Positions 17,883 to 27,288 of a DNA stretch of 42,283 bases are shown here, piece after piece. The notes below the pieces were generated by a model that was not told the origin of the DNA, did not search any database, and saw only the letters and a program-made list of their open reading frames with translations. The stretch is taken from assembly GCA_024256285.1 (NCBI GenBank), contig JACGUG010000007.1, positions 1 through 42,283 of the forward strand, in the 5' to 3' direction. The position numbers and the translations under genes were made by a program. The number at the start of each line of letters is the position of its first letter. Within the stretch, counting starts at the first letter, position 1. The DNA comes from an archaeon (lineage in GTDB: Archaea > Thermoproteota > Nitrososphaeria > Nitrososphaerales > JACAEJ01).

Positions 17883-18884
17883 TCAACGTATTATAGGATA
17901 CATGGGTACTGCAAGGTCCGCTATATCTACATTACAACGGCATATCTTATTTATCGATGAGAATATCTCGGAGAGTCCCATGAAGACTGCTAGAGGCTGG
18001 CTCGGTATCACTTTCTCATAATCATCCAACCTTATCGATAATCTATCAAAGAGTTTCACCACCTGCCTAGCATCCTTCACACTTTTTGTGAGAAAAGCCT
18101 TTACTGCGAGGTCTTGCATCTTCTCCAAATTCTCTTCAACTTCTTTAAGCAGATTCTTGAGTTCATCGCTAAAATGGAACCTGGGTAGTGTCGAGACATC
18201 TTCTACCATCTCTACAGAGGCATCTCCAACAGTCTCCAATAGACTGGAGGCGACACGGTAATCTAAGCAATCAATCGGATTCATTTCAAAACTACTCAGT
18301 AGCTTAGAGTCTAAAAGCGCACTTCTGATGAGCCTTACAAGAAAAAAGTGAAGTCTATCTAACTCATCGTCTCTCTCCGCTACCACCTTGACCAGATGCT
18401 CATCGTTCTCGATCAAGGAAGTTATTGCATCTTTACACATCCCCCTTGATATCATATGCATTCTGCGGAAGATTTTATCTGGGGTGAGGGATGTGGGCTC
18501 AAGTAAAAATTGTATAGTTATCGATCGTGCATCCTCTTCAACTATCTCGAGACCGATCAACTGTTCCACAGCCTTCTTTATCCTGCCCCTATCCTCATAA
18601 GTTATCCGATCTTTGTCTTGGACTCTGATCACATCGTATCCTAAAAGATAACCGCCGGTGATCTCGTTTATCACGTATTCTATGTGTTCTGCTGGATATT
18701 TTATTACGATCTCACGAATAGGTCTCTCCTCCTTCTGGAAAGGGTATATGGTGAGGCAACCGTTCTCCCTCATATCGACTGTCAGGATGCTGCCCTTCTT
18801 TACCATATTCTTCTTTACCCATTCTTTTGGGAGGGATATGAGAAAGGTTCCGCCTCCCATCTCCTGAACTTTACGAAGCTCCAT
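17883..18884 (-). CDS. AbrB-like DNA-binding domain fused to PhoU-like domains
   Basis: MELRKVQEMGGGTFLISLPKEWVKKNMVKKGSIL AbrB/SpoVT-like N-terminus followed by helical PhoU-like repeats. Confidence 0.82.
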   Translation of the reverse strand: MELRKVQEMGGGTFLISLPKEWVKKNMVKKGSILTVDMRENGCLTIYPFQKEERPIREIVIKYPAEHIEYVINEITGGYLLGYDVIRVQDKDRITYEDRGRIKKAVEQLIGLEIVEEDARSITIQFLLEPTSLTPDKIFRRMHMISRGMCKDAITSLIENDEHLVKVVAERDDELDRLHFFLVRLIRSALLDSKLLSSFEMNPIDCLDYRVASSLLETVGDASVEMVEDVSTLPRFHFSDELKNLLKEVEENLEKMQDLAVKAFLTKSVKDARQVVKLFDRLSIRLDDYEKVIPSQPLAVFMGLSEIFSSINKICRCNVDIADLAVPMYPIIR

Positions 18885-18979
18885 ATCACCACACTAATAT
18901 AATGCTCTTAATAGTTATTTAAAGAGATCTGGTCTATCTATAGATTAATTTAATAAAAGGTGTCTGTTTTCGATAGGCC

Positions 18980-19885
18980 ATGGAAGCATCGGCCTTCTCT
19001 CCATCACATATAACTGGATTTTTCGAGATCGTAGATGAACCCTCCGAACCAGTGTTAAAGGGGTCGAGAGGGGCGGGTGTATCCTTGAGCAAGGGAGTAA
19101 AGACCCATGTAAAGATCGAAGAGTCCTTCAGTCCTAAGTTAGAGGTTAATGTAAATGGCAAAGTCTTGAACTCAACTCAACTCACAAGACATGTGATGGA
19201 TGTCTTCCTCCCTCAAGGAGATAGAAGATACTCGATCATCATAGATCATGAGATGCAGGTACCTATGGGGTCAGGGTTCGGCTCTAGTGGAGCATGCGCT
19301 CTAAGCCTATCTATGGCCATCAATGAAGCCTTAGGTATGGGTTTATCAAAGATCGAGGCTGCAAGAATTGCCCATGTCGCAGAGGTAGAGTGTAAGACAG
19401 GGCTGGGAACAGTTATCGCTGAGACATACGGCGGATTTGAAGTCAGGGTCAAAGCTGGCGCTCCAGGCATAGGTGAAATAGAGCAAGTCCCTGTAGGCAA
19501 TTATTATTCAGTTGTATGCTTGAACTTCGGTCCAATTTCTACCAAAAAAGTCCTGAATGATGGGAACTCACGTATTCGCATAAATGAAGCTGGCAGAGGT
19601 CTGACTAGTCGTCTGATGAAGGAGCCAAGTCCCGAAAATTTTATGAAGTTATCAAGGGGATTTGCCGTTTCCCTCAACATCTTTACTGAAAGGATGAAGA
19701 ATGTTTTGAATGAAGTCGATGAGTATGGCTTCACATGTAGCATGGCCATGATTGGTGAGGCACTCTTCTCTTTTATGAAGACCCATGAGGCAGAAGAGCT
19801 GGCTAAAATATTCCACAAGCATGCAAGGTCTGAGAAGGATGTGATTTTTTGCTCTATCGACACGAAGGGGGCTAGGCTTTTATGA
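18980..19885 (+). CDS. Pantoate kinase (GHMP family)
   Basis: SPSHITGFFEI, PMGSGFGSSGACALSLSMAINEAL, GLGTVIAETYGGFEVRVKAGAPG. Confidence 0.88.
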   Translation: MEASAFSPSHITGFFEIVDEPSEPVLKGSRGAGVSLSKGVKTHVKIEESFSPKLEVNVNGKVLNSTQLTRHVMDVFLPQGDRRYSIIIDHEMQVPMGSGFGSSGACALSLSMAINEALGMGLSKIEAARIAHVAEVECKTGLGTVIAETYGGFEVRVKAGAPGIGEIEQVPVGNYYSVVCLNFGPISTKKVLNDGNSRIRINEAGRGLTSRLMKEPSPENFMKLSRGFAVSLNIFTERMKNVLNEVDEYGFTCSMAMIGEALFSFMKTHEAEELAKIFHKHARSEKDVIFCSIDTKGARLL

Positions 19886-20694
19886 AGGAAGAGATAGAAG
19901 TTCCTCCAGATCACCCAAGGGCTGAATCTTTAAGGATTCGTGAAATGCTTGTCATGCACTACAGGCTTGGGATCGTTGTCCCTCAAGGACTGATAGCTCA
20001 CGGAAGGGGCGAAGCCTTCGACTACCTTTTGGGCGAGAAGACCATAGAACCCGCCCTTAGAGCCATAAGAGCTGCTGGAGTGGCTATGCTTCTAGCTAAG
20101 CATCCAGTTATCTCTATGAATGGAAATTCCACAGCCCTTTCTGCCAAAGAGGTGGTAGAGCTGGCTAAGCTCACTGGGAGCAAGATCGAGGTAAACCTCT
20201 TTTACCGTTCTTTTGAGAGAGAGATGGCTATAAAGAAGGCTCTGATAAACGCTGGAGCAAAAGAAGTTTTAGGGGTTGGAGAGATGTCGTCGGCTAGGAT
20301 ACCAGAGCTTAGCAGTGAGCGTAGAAAGGTGGACGTGGAGGGCATATACTCTGCCGATGTGGTGCTGGTACCCTTAGAAGACGGTGATAGAACAGAAGCT
20401 CTCCGTAAGATGGGTAAGAGTGTTATAGCCATCGACCTCAACCCCCTCTCACGTACAGCACGCCATGCCTCTATCACAATCGTAGACAACATAATCCGTG
20501 TAATCCCTCTACTCATAAAAGAAGTTCAAAGGCTAAGACTCAAGAGTAAAAGAGAGCTCTGGAGGATGATCAGGAGATTTGACAATGAAAAGAACTTGAT
20601 AGAATGCAATAGATTCATAGCTAAGAGGTTGATGGAGATCACAGAGAGAAACGAAATTTATCCAGAAGCCCTGGAACGATCGCCGGACGTCTAA
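19882..20694 (+). CDS. 4-phosphopantoate-beta-alanine ligase (archaeal phosphopantothenate synthetase)
   Basis: PPDHPRAESLRIREMLV...GLIAHGRGEAFDYLLGE...KHPVISMNGN...EVNLFYR; 4-bp overlap with pantoate kinase. Confidence 0.9.
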   Translation: MKEEIEVPPDHPRAESLRIREMLVMHYRLGIVVPQGLIAHGRGEAFDYLLGEKTIEPALRAIRAAGVAMLLAKHPVISMNGNSTALSAKEVVELAKLTGSKIEVNLFYRSFEREMAIKKALINAGAKEVLGVGEMSSARIPELSSERRKVDVEGIYSADVVLVPLEDGDRTEALRKMGKSVIAIDLNPLSRTARHASITIVDNIIRVIPLLIKEVQRLRLKSKRELWRMIRRFDNEKNLIECNRFIAKRLMEITERNEIYPEALERSPDV

Positions 20695-20721
20695 AATTCA
20701 TCAAGATTAGGTGGATTCACT

Positions 20722-21876
20722 TTGACCATGGATTATAGAGGACTGCCGAAGGAGGTCGTTCTAAAATTGCTTGACGAATATCTCCAAGAGGACATGACTT
20801 ACGGTTCTGGAAGAATCCTTGGCTCGATGTGCACATCCCCCCATCCCTTTGCGAAGATGGTCTATTCCAAGTCCATGGAGAAGAACCTTGGCGATCTACA
20901 TCTCTTTTCTGGAACTGTAAAGCTCGAGCGAGAAGCCATAAGCATGATAGGATCGTTACTCTCAAAACAAGATGCCTCAGGTTACATAGTCTCAGGGGGG
21001 ACTGAAGCGAACTTGACGGCTATGAGGGTAGCAAGGAATCTATCTAAAAAGGATAGACCCGAAGTCATAGTCCCAAAATCGGCCCATTTCTCCTTCGATA
21101 AAGCTGCAGACCTCCTTGGCCTTAGGTTGGTGAAGGTTGGGCTCGATGAAAACTTTCGAGTCGATATAAAAGCTGTAAAGGAAGCCATAACCAGCAATAC
21201 GGTAGCCATCGTAGGTGTAGCAGGATCGACCGAATTGGGGGTTGTAGACCCTATATCCGATCTTTCAGAGATAGCCTTGGATCACGGCATATACCTTCAT
21301 GTGGATGCATCTTTTGGGGGTTTTGTCCTCCCCTTTCTAAGGGATGTCGGCTACGATTCTCCAGATTTCGACTTCAAGCTGAAAGGTGTCTGCTCTATCA
21401 CAGCCGATCCTCATAAGATGGGCCTTGCTCCCATCCCAGCAGGCGGGATACTATTTAGGGATTCAGATTTTATGAGGGTTGTGGGCGTGAGAGCCCCTTA
21501 CCTATCCCTTGGAGGGGTAACTCAACATACGATTCTGGGGACAAGGTCTGGTGCATCGGTAGTGGCTGTCTGGGCCATCCTTAAACACATGGGCAGAGAA
21601 GGATACCAGAAGATAGTCAAGAGATGTATGGACCTGACACATATGATCGTCAAAAAGGTTGAGAGATCGAAGAATATATATCCGATAATAAAGCCTACTA
21701 TGAACATAGTTGGTTTGGCTTCCCGATCCGTAGGGCCTAAAAGATTGGCAGATGGATTGAAGCAAAGGGGATGGGCTGTCTCCTTCACCTCGAATTATAT
21801 AAGATTGGTTGTGATGCCTCACCTTAAGAAGAAGCATATCTTGAGATTTTTATCCGATTTAGAAGAATCTGTATAA
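20722..21876 (+). CDS. mfnA: PLP-dependent L-tyrosine/L-aspartate decarboxylase (MfnA)
   Basis: Group II decarboxylase: SGGTEANLTAMRVARN, HFSFDKAADLLGL, VDASFGGFVLPFL, ADPHKMGLAPIPAGGILFR. Confidence 0.88.
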   Translation: MTMDYRGLPKEVVLKLLDEYLQEDMTYGSGRILGSMCTSPHPFAKMVYSKSMEKNLGDLHLFSGTVKLEREAISMIGSLLSKQDASGYIVSGGTEANLTAMRVARNLSKKDRPEVIVPKSAHFSFDKAADLLGLRLVKVGLDENFRVDIKAVKEAITSNTVAIVGVAGSTELGVVDPISDLSEIALDHGIYLHVDASFGGFVLPFLRDVGYDSPDFDFKLKGVCSITADPHKMGLAPIPAGGILFRDSDFMRVVGVRAPYLSLGGVTQHTILGTRSGASVVAVWAILKHMGREGYQKIVKRCMDLTHMIVKKVERSKNIYPIIKPTMNIVGLASRSVGPKRLADGLKQRGWAVSFTSNYIRLVVMPHLKKKHILRFLSDLEESV

Positions 21877-21878
21877 AG

Positions 21879-22742
21879 ATGATGAGAATGGAAAAGGTAA
21901 AACTGACTATCTCTGATATATTTAGGATGAAAGAAGAAAAGAGGAAGATCACGGCCGTCACTGCCTACGACTACCCTACAGCCCTTCTGGCAGATAAGGC
22001 TGGTATAGAAATCATACTTGTCGGCGATACTTGTAGCATGGTAGTCTTGGGATACGATTCGACTATACCTATCACGATGGATGAGATGATCCACCATTGC
22101 AAGGCTGTAAAGAGAGGGGTAAAACGTTCTCTCATCGTGGGCGATATGCCCTTCATGTCCTTCAATGTAGGGAAAGAGGATGCCATCAGAAATGCAGGTC
22201 GCTTCATAAAAGAGGGGGGTTGCGATGCTGTAAAGCTTGAAGGTGGGGTCGTAATGAGGGATACCGTCAAGGCTATCGTCGATGCAGGGATACCCGTGAT
22301 GGGGCATGTAGGCCTGACCCCTCAGACAGCCACCTTCTTCAGTGGTTACAAAGTGAGGGGAAAAGAGGCAGTGGAAGCCATGAGGATAATTCGAGATGCA
22401 GAGGCTCTCGAAGATTCTGGTGTCTTCTTGATAGTCCTTGAGTCTATAACGACTGAAGTTACAAGGATGATCGCCGATAAAGTAAAAGTTCCTCTTATAG
22501 GTATAGGCGCAGGTCCAGATTGTGATGGGCAAGTACTCGTGTTACACGATCTCCTTGGCTTATTCGATAGATTCGTGCCAAGGTTCGTAAAAAGGTATGC
22601 CAACCTGAATGAAGAGATTCTTAAGGCCTTGGAGACGTATAGAGAAGAAGTCCAGAAAGGCATATTTCCAGCCGATCAGCACTGTTACCATATGGATAAG
22701 TCTGAGTTTGAGAAGCTTCAAGAATCCATCAAGAAGAAGTAA
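21879..22742 (+). CDS. panB: 3-methyl-2-oxobutanoate hydroxymethyltransferase
   Basis: ITAVTAYDYPTALLADKAGIEIILVGDTCSMVVLGYDSTIPITMDEM...VKLEGG...GHVGLTPQ...GIGAGPDCDGQVLVLHDLLG. Confidence 0.96.
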   Translation: MMRMEKVKLTISDIFRMKEEKRKITAVTAYDYPTALLADKAGIEIILVGDTCSMVVLGYDSTIPITMDEMIHHCKAVKRGVKRSLIVGDMPFMSFNVGKEDAIRNAGRFIKEGGCDAVKLEGGVVMRDTVKAIVDAGIPVMGHVGLTPQTATFFSGYKVRGKEAVEAMRIIRDAEALEDSGVFLIVLESITTEVTRMIADKVKVPLIGIGAGPDCDGQVLVLHDLLGLFDRFVPRFVKRYANLNEEILKALETYREEVQKGIFPADQHCYHMDKSEFEKLQESIKKK

Positions 22743-22761
22743 GGATGTAAAAGGTGGTATC

Positions 22762-24009
22762 ATGATCCATCCTTCTAAAGACATAATGAGTACAAAGGGA
22801 CGAGAGCTGAAGGGTAAGAAGGTAGCCCTATGCATAACTGGCAGCGTTTCTGCATGTGAATGTCCGAAGATAGCTCGTGAACTTATGAGGCATGGAGCTG
22901 AAGTCTATGCTGTAATGTCTCAAAAAGCTCAAGAGATCATACATCCAAACCTGATGGAATGGGCTACTGGAAACCCAGTAGTGACGGAATTGACTGGTAA
23001 GATAGAGCATGTAGCCCTGGCTGGAGTACATAAGAATAAAGCCGATCTGGTGCTGGTCTCCCCTGCCACTGCGAATACGATAAGCAAGATTTCATGTGGT
23101 ATAGACGATACGGCTGTCACCACCGTTGTTTCAACAGCCTTTGGGTCTAAGATACCTATAATCATAGTCCCATCCATGCATGAACCCTTGTACGACAATC
23201 CGATATTGAGTGAGAACGTCAAGAAGCTCCTTTCCTTGGGCGTAGAGTTCGTCGGTCCAAGAATAGAAGAAGGCAAGGCGAAGATGGTGAGTGTAGACGA
23301 TATAGTCGAGGCTGTCATCAGAAGACTATCTGTCAAGGATATGAAGGGGATCAGGATCTTGGTGACAGCAGGTCCGACTTTGGAGCATATCGACCCCATC
23401 AGAATCATAACTAACAAGAGCTCTGGAAAGATGGGGGTTGCCATAGCCAATGAAGCCTTAAGGAGAGGTGCCGAAGTCACTTTGATTTACGGTCGTGGGA
23501 TAGTGCCTCCCCCTCAGGGTGCAAAGGTCATAGATGTGGAGACCACTGAAGAGATGTATGATGCAGTGATCTCTGAGCTCAAAGTTGAAGAATACGATGT
23601 GCTGGTATCTGCCAGTGCTGTTACAGATTTCATCCCTGAAACGAAGCATGATCACAAACTTTCAAGCCGAGTCGGTGAATTGAACATCAAGCTCAAACCT
23701 CTGCCAAAGATAATCGAAAAAGCTAGAGAGTCTTCTCCTAAGATATTTTTGGTAGCCTTCAAGGCAGAGTATGGATTATCAGAAGAAGAACTCATCGATA
23801 AAGCCTATGAGCTTTTGAAGACATCGAAGGCAGATCTTGTAGTAGCAAATGATCTGAGCAGGGAAGGCGCTGGTTTTGGGACTGATACCAATGAGGTATT
23901 CATAATAAACAGCACCCGTAATATTATCCATGTCCCCCTCTCATCAAAACAGATCGTAGCAAAGAGGATAATCGATACGATCTTAAAGGAACATGAAAGA
24001 AGATCGTAA
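22762..24009 (+). CDS. coaBC: Bifunctional phosphopantothenoylcysteine decarboxylase / phosphopantothenate-cysteine ligase; start near 22762, not 22609
   Basis: KVALCITGSVSACECPKIARELMRHGAEV; ILVTAGPTLEHIDPIRIITNKSSGKMG; SASAVTDF. Confidence 0.92.
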   Translation: MIHPSKDIMSTKGRELKGKKVALCITGSVSACECPKIARELMRHGAEVYAVMSQKAQEIIHPNLMEWATGNPVVTELTGKIEHVALAGVHKNKADLVLVSPATANTISKISCGIDDTAVTTVVSTAFGSKIPIIIVPSMHEPLYDNPILSENVKKLLSLGVEFVGPRIEEGKAKMVSVDDIVEAVIRRLSVKDMKGIRILVTAGPTLEHIDPIRIITNKSSGKMGVAIANEALRRGAEVTLIYGRGIVPPPQGAKVIDVETTEEMYDAVISELKVEEYDVLVSASAVTDFIPETKHDHKLSSRVGELNIKLKPLPKIIEKARESSPKIFLVAFKAEYGLSEEELIDKAYELLKTSKADLVVANDLSREGAGFGTDTNEVFIINSTRNIIHVPLSSKQIVAKRIIDTILKEHERRS

Positions 24010-24089
24010 TGAAACCATTTTATACGCATCTGCCTCATGGAAATCTGGTTGTAGATCGATCAAAAAGGCTTTAAGAGAGCTTGGCGGGC

Positions 24090-25151
24090 CTAATTTCCTT
24101 TTATGAATAAACGCTTTTTTGCCCATAAAGCTACGTTTACGAGGCCTATCATGACAGGCACTTCTATCAACGGCCCTATTACTGTAGCAAAGGCCTCTTT
24201 AGAAGCCAAACCGAACACAGCAACTGCAACGGCTATAGCCAACTCGAAGTTGTTACTGGCTGCTGTAAAAGCAAGAGTGGTAGTTCTTCTATAATCCAGC
24301 TTGGAGTAATAACCTAAGGCAAATGATGCAAAGAACATTATGATAAAATAGGCTACCAAAGGGGTTGCTATCATTACAACGTCAAGGGGCAACCTTACTA
24401 TATAGTCGCCTTTAAGTGAGAACATAACCACTATTGTGAATAAAAGGGCGAAGAGAGAAGTAGGGCTTAACTTCGGCATAAGGATGTTCTCGTACCACGC
24501 TTTTCCCTTAGCTCTTATCAAATAAAATCTGGTCAGCATTCCTCCGAAGAAAGGGATCCCTAAGTATATTGCCACAGACTTGGCAATCTCTATTAACGAG
24601 ATATCGACTAACATTCCTTCTCCCGAAATCCAAGAGCTTACAAAGGTTATGTAAAAGTAGGCTAAGATCGAGTAAAAAGCTATCTGGAAGACGGAGTTTA
24701 GAGCTACAAGTACTGCAGCCCACTCGTTATCTCCGTCTGCGAGGTCGTTCCAGACTATCACCATAGCTATGCACCTTGCTAACCCTACGAGAATTATTCC
24801 GTTTCTAAAAGCTGGGTAGTTGGCGAGAAATATCCAAGCCAGCAAGAACATCAAAAGGGGTCCTACTATCCAATTCAGGGCGAGAGAAGAGGACAGCATG
24901 GTTTTTGAGCCTTTAGCACTCACTATCTTATTCATCTCCTCATACCTGACCTTTGCCAAGGGAGGATACATCATCCATATCAAACCTATTGCTATAGGGA
25001 TAGACGTTGTTCCTACACTCAAGGAGTTAATGATATCTGAGATTTCTGGGAAGGCGTATCCCAATCCAACGCCGAGCATCATAGCCAAGAATATCCAGAG
25101 CGTAAGAAACCTACTGAGTAGTGGAAGTCGACCGCTGACCTTATCAGTCAT
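24090..25151 (-). CDS. acr3: ACR3-family arsenite efflux permease
   Basis: Polytopic; [40 protein letters not shown] (ACR3 Cys), [21 protein letters not shown]. Confidence 0.92.
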   Translation of the reverse strand: MTDKVSGRLPLLSRFLTLWIFLAMMLGVGLGYAFPEISDIINSLSVGTTSIPIAIGLIWMMYPPLAKVRYEEMNKIVSAKGSKTMLSSSLALNWIVGPLLMFLLAWIFLANYPAFRNGIILVGLARCIAMVIVWNDLADGDNEWAAVLVALNSVFQIAFYSILAYFYITFVSSWISGEGMLVDISLIEIAKSVAIYLGIPFFGGMLTRFYLIRAKGKAWYENILMPKLSPTSLFALLFTIVVMFSLKGDYIVRLPLDVVMIATPLVAYFIIMFFASFALGYYSKLDYRRTTTLAFTAASNNFELAIAVAVAVFGLASKEAFATVIGPLIEVPVMIGLVNVALWAKKRLFIKGN

Positions 25152-25180
25152 AAGGATTCGTCTCTACAATAGAGGACTTT

Positions 25181-25208
25181 ATAACAACATATTTAAGTTT
25201 GTTGATAT
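25181..25208. promoter_or_regulatory. Candidate ArsR operator overlapping the TATA-like element
   Basis: Imperfect inverted repeat ATAACAACATA / TTTGTTGATAT around tatttaag, between acr3 and arsR. Confidence 0.6.
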
Positions 25209-25222
25209 AACTAATAATAGAT

Positions 25223-25609
25223 ATGAGTAAGACGATAGAGGCAAGGTTGAAGCGCCTGATCTCTTCTGAGATATGTAAAGCTGAGAATATTGGAGCGTAT
25301 GCTTCAGAACTGAGATGTCTGGCTGCGAGTGTGGGGGAAGAGAACTACCTCAAGGCAAAAGAACGGTTCTTCAAATCACTATCCGATTCGACTCGGCTGA
25401 GAATCGTGAAGATGCTGGCGAAAAAGGAAATGTGCGTCTGTGAAGTCATGGTCGCCCTCGGCCTAACCCAAACTAATGCCTCACATCATTTGAACATACT
25501 TGAAAGGGAGAGGATAGTTAAAAAGAGACGCAAAGGAAAATGGGTTCTCTACAGACTCAACATGCCAGAGATACTAGAATTGATCGACAGCTTCTCAGTT
25601 CAAAAATAA
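25223..25609 (+). CDS. arsR: ArsR-family winged-helix repressor
   Basis: LSDSTRLRIVKMLAKKEMCVCEVMVALGLTQTNASHHLNILERERIVKKRRKGKWVLYRL; ECVCE-like metal site (MCVCEV). Confidence 0.93.
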   Translation: MSKTIEARLKRLISSEICKAENIGAYASELRCLAASVGEENYLKAKERFFKSLSDSTRLRIVKMLAKKEMCVCEVMVALGLTQTNASHHLNILERERIVKKRRKGKWVLYRLNMPEILELIDSFSVQK

Positions 25610-25633
25610 AGTGTGAAGGGAGGCTAAGGATAA

Positions 25634-25969
25634 TTGGTCACAAAGGTTTCAGTCGATATACCTATCTGTGGTAAAAAAGCCATGGTGACGGCTGAGAAAG
25701 ATTCTTCTAGCAAGATAGACATAATAATAGAGAGTGACTGTGAATACATCAGAAGATTGGCTGAGAATTTAAAAGAAATCGACATCAAGGATGCTTGCAT
25801 GAGCTTCGATGAGAATCCAATTTTTATCTCCGCAAAGAATAGCAACGTAACTGTGACATGTCTTGTTCCTTGCGCCATCGTCAACGCTGTCTGGGTCGAA
25901 GCTGGACTCATATCTAGAAGCCTTACACAGGATGAGAAGACGAGGGAGTTGAAGCTCAGATTCCTTTGA
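25634..25969 (+). CDS. Small conserved Cys-containing protein, possibly DUF6951-like
   Basis: ICGKKAMVTAE...IIIESDCEYIRRLAENLKEIDI...VTCLVPCAIVNAVWVEAGL; co-directional 24 bp downstream of arsR. Confidence 0.55.
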   Translation: MVTKVSVDIPICGKKAMVTAEKDSSSKIDIIIESDCEYIRRLAENLKEIDIKDACMSFDENPIFISAKNSNVTVTCLVPCAIVNAVWVEAGLISRSLTQDEKTRELKLRFL

Positions 25970-25980
25970 TTGATTTAAAC

Positions 25981-27054
25981 TCATCCTAACACCAAGAGAT
26001 CCTTCGTAAATCTTGTAAAGGGCTTCGTCTTTTCTGACACAAGAACTGTATCCTCTATTCTTATGCCGAACTTATCTGGCATATAGATCCCAGGCTCCAC
26101 AGTTACTGCTTCTCCCTTCTGTAGAACCTCTTTTCCACCAATTTTAAGAGAAGGAGGTTCATGAACGTCCAACCCAACTCCGTGTCCTGTACTATGAATG
26201 AAGAACTTCCCATACTCTTTTTCGTCTATGACCTCCCTTACCTTTCTATCTATATCTCCAGTGATCGTGCCTGGCTTTACCGCTTTGATGCCCTCCTCCT
26301 GAGCAGACCTGACCACTTCGTATACGTCTTTGATTTCATCTTCGACCCTTCCTAAAGCAAAGGTTCTTGTGGTATCGATTACATAACCCTTGAACCTTAT
26401 GACTATATCGATGACGACCACATCGCCTTCTGATAACCTTCTTTCTGTCAAATCCCCATGGGGGAAGGCTGAGTTGGGTCCTGAGGCAACTATCATCGGG
26501 TTCTGAGTGGAAGAGAAGGCTGGTAGATCACATCCAAACGATACAGCTTTAGCCAAGAGTTCGGCAGCTAAATCCCTCTCTCTAACTTTGGGTCTTATCA
26601 AAGTCAAGGCATGGTTGAACAGTTCATCCATTATCTTCCCAGCTTGAGCGATGGCAGATATCTCCCCTTCATCTTTTATCCTTCTTACAGAGTAGAAGAC
26701 ATCTGGATCGAAGATGGCGTCTTCTTTCAGAGCCTTCTTGATGGCAATTTGTAAAGGCATCTGCACACCGTCAAAGCATACTTTACCCTTGGAAGAGACG
26801 TGCCTCAAAACCAGTTCTTTTAGGCTCTTTCCCATTTCACTGACGATTACATCACAGTCCTTTGCAGAACGTTTCGCTCTCTCTCCTTCCAAAGGGTTTG
26901 TGAACAAGGTTGTTCCATCTTGGCTGATGACAGCAGTACCGTCCCCCCAAAAACCAGTGGTGTAAAACACATTTTGAGGCGTTGCTGAACAAACTATATC
27001 ATAACCCTTCTTCCTTGCCCTCTCTAAAAGTGATCTTCTCCTTTTTGTAAGCAT
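25981..27054 (-). CDS. pepQ: M24-family Xaa-Pro peptidase
   Basis: SGPNSAFPHGDLTERRLSEGDVVVIDIVIRFKGYVIDTTRTFALG; HSTGHGVGLDVHEPPSL; VTVEPGIYMPDKFGIRIEDTVLV. Confidence 0.92.
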   Translation of the reverse strand: MLTKRRRSLLERARKKGYDIVCSATPQNVFYTTGFWGDGTAVISQDGTTLFTNPLEGERAKRSAKDCDVIVSEMGKSLKELVLRHVSSKGKVCFDGVQMPLQIAIKKALKEDAIFDPDVFYSVRRIKDEGEISAIAQAGKIMDELFNHALTLIRPKVRERDLAAELLAKAVSFGCDLPAFSSTQNPMIVASGPNSAFPHGDLTERRLSEGDVVVIDIVIRFKGYVIDTTRTFALGRVEDEIKDVYEVVRSAQEEGIKAVKPGTITGDIDRKVREVIDEKEYGKFFIHSTGHGVGLDVHEPPSLKIGGKEVLQKGEAVTVEPGIYMPDKFGIRIEDTVLVSEKTKPFTRFTKDLLVLG

Positions 27055-27288
27055 GTCTACAAGGATTGCAACTACCTTTATAAATTTGGCTTAAATATTC
27101 TTTTTCGTCGACAAAAGTAAAAAATTACATGCTATTAATTAAACACAAAGGTCAAAAATTTGTAGACCTACACTTATAAACTCGAGGGGAGCACACACAT
27201 GCGTAATAGACTTGATTGGAGAGAGAATTTCTGATTATTTAGTCATCTTGCTCTCTTTTGCTCTCTTTATCAAAGGTCTGGTGGGAGG

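Noticed and set aside
21819-22532. 237-aa minus-strand ORF opposite panB
   Set aside because: Antisense to clear panB; Tyr/His-rich composition typical of a shadow frame.
22609-22761. Upstream extension of the coaBC ORF into panB
   Set aside because: Overlaps the conserved panB C-terminus; recognisable CoaBC sequence begins after ATG 22762.
27248-27267. Two 10-bp tandem copies of ttgctctctt upstream of smc
   Set aside because: Short, pyrimidine-rich and likely chance or slippage; no functional support.
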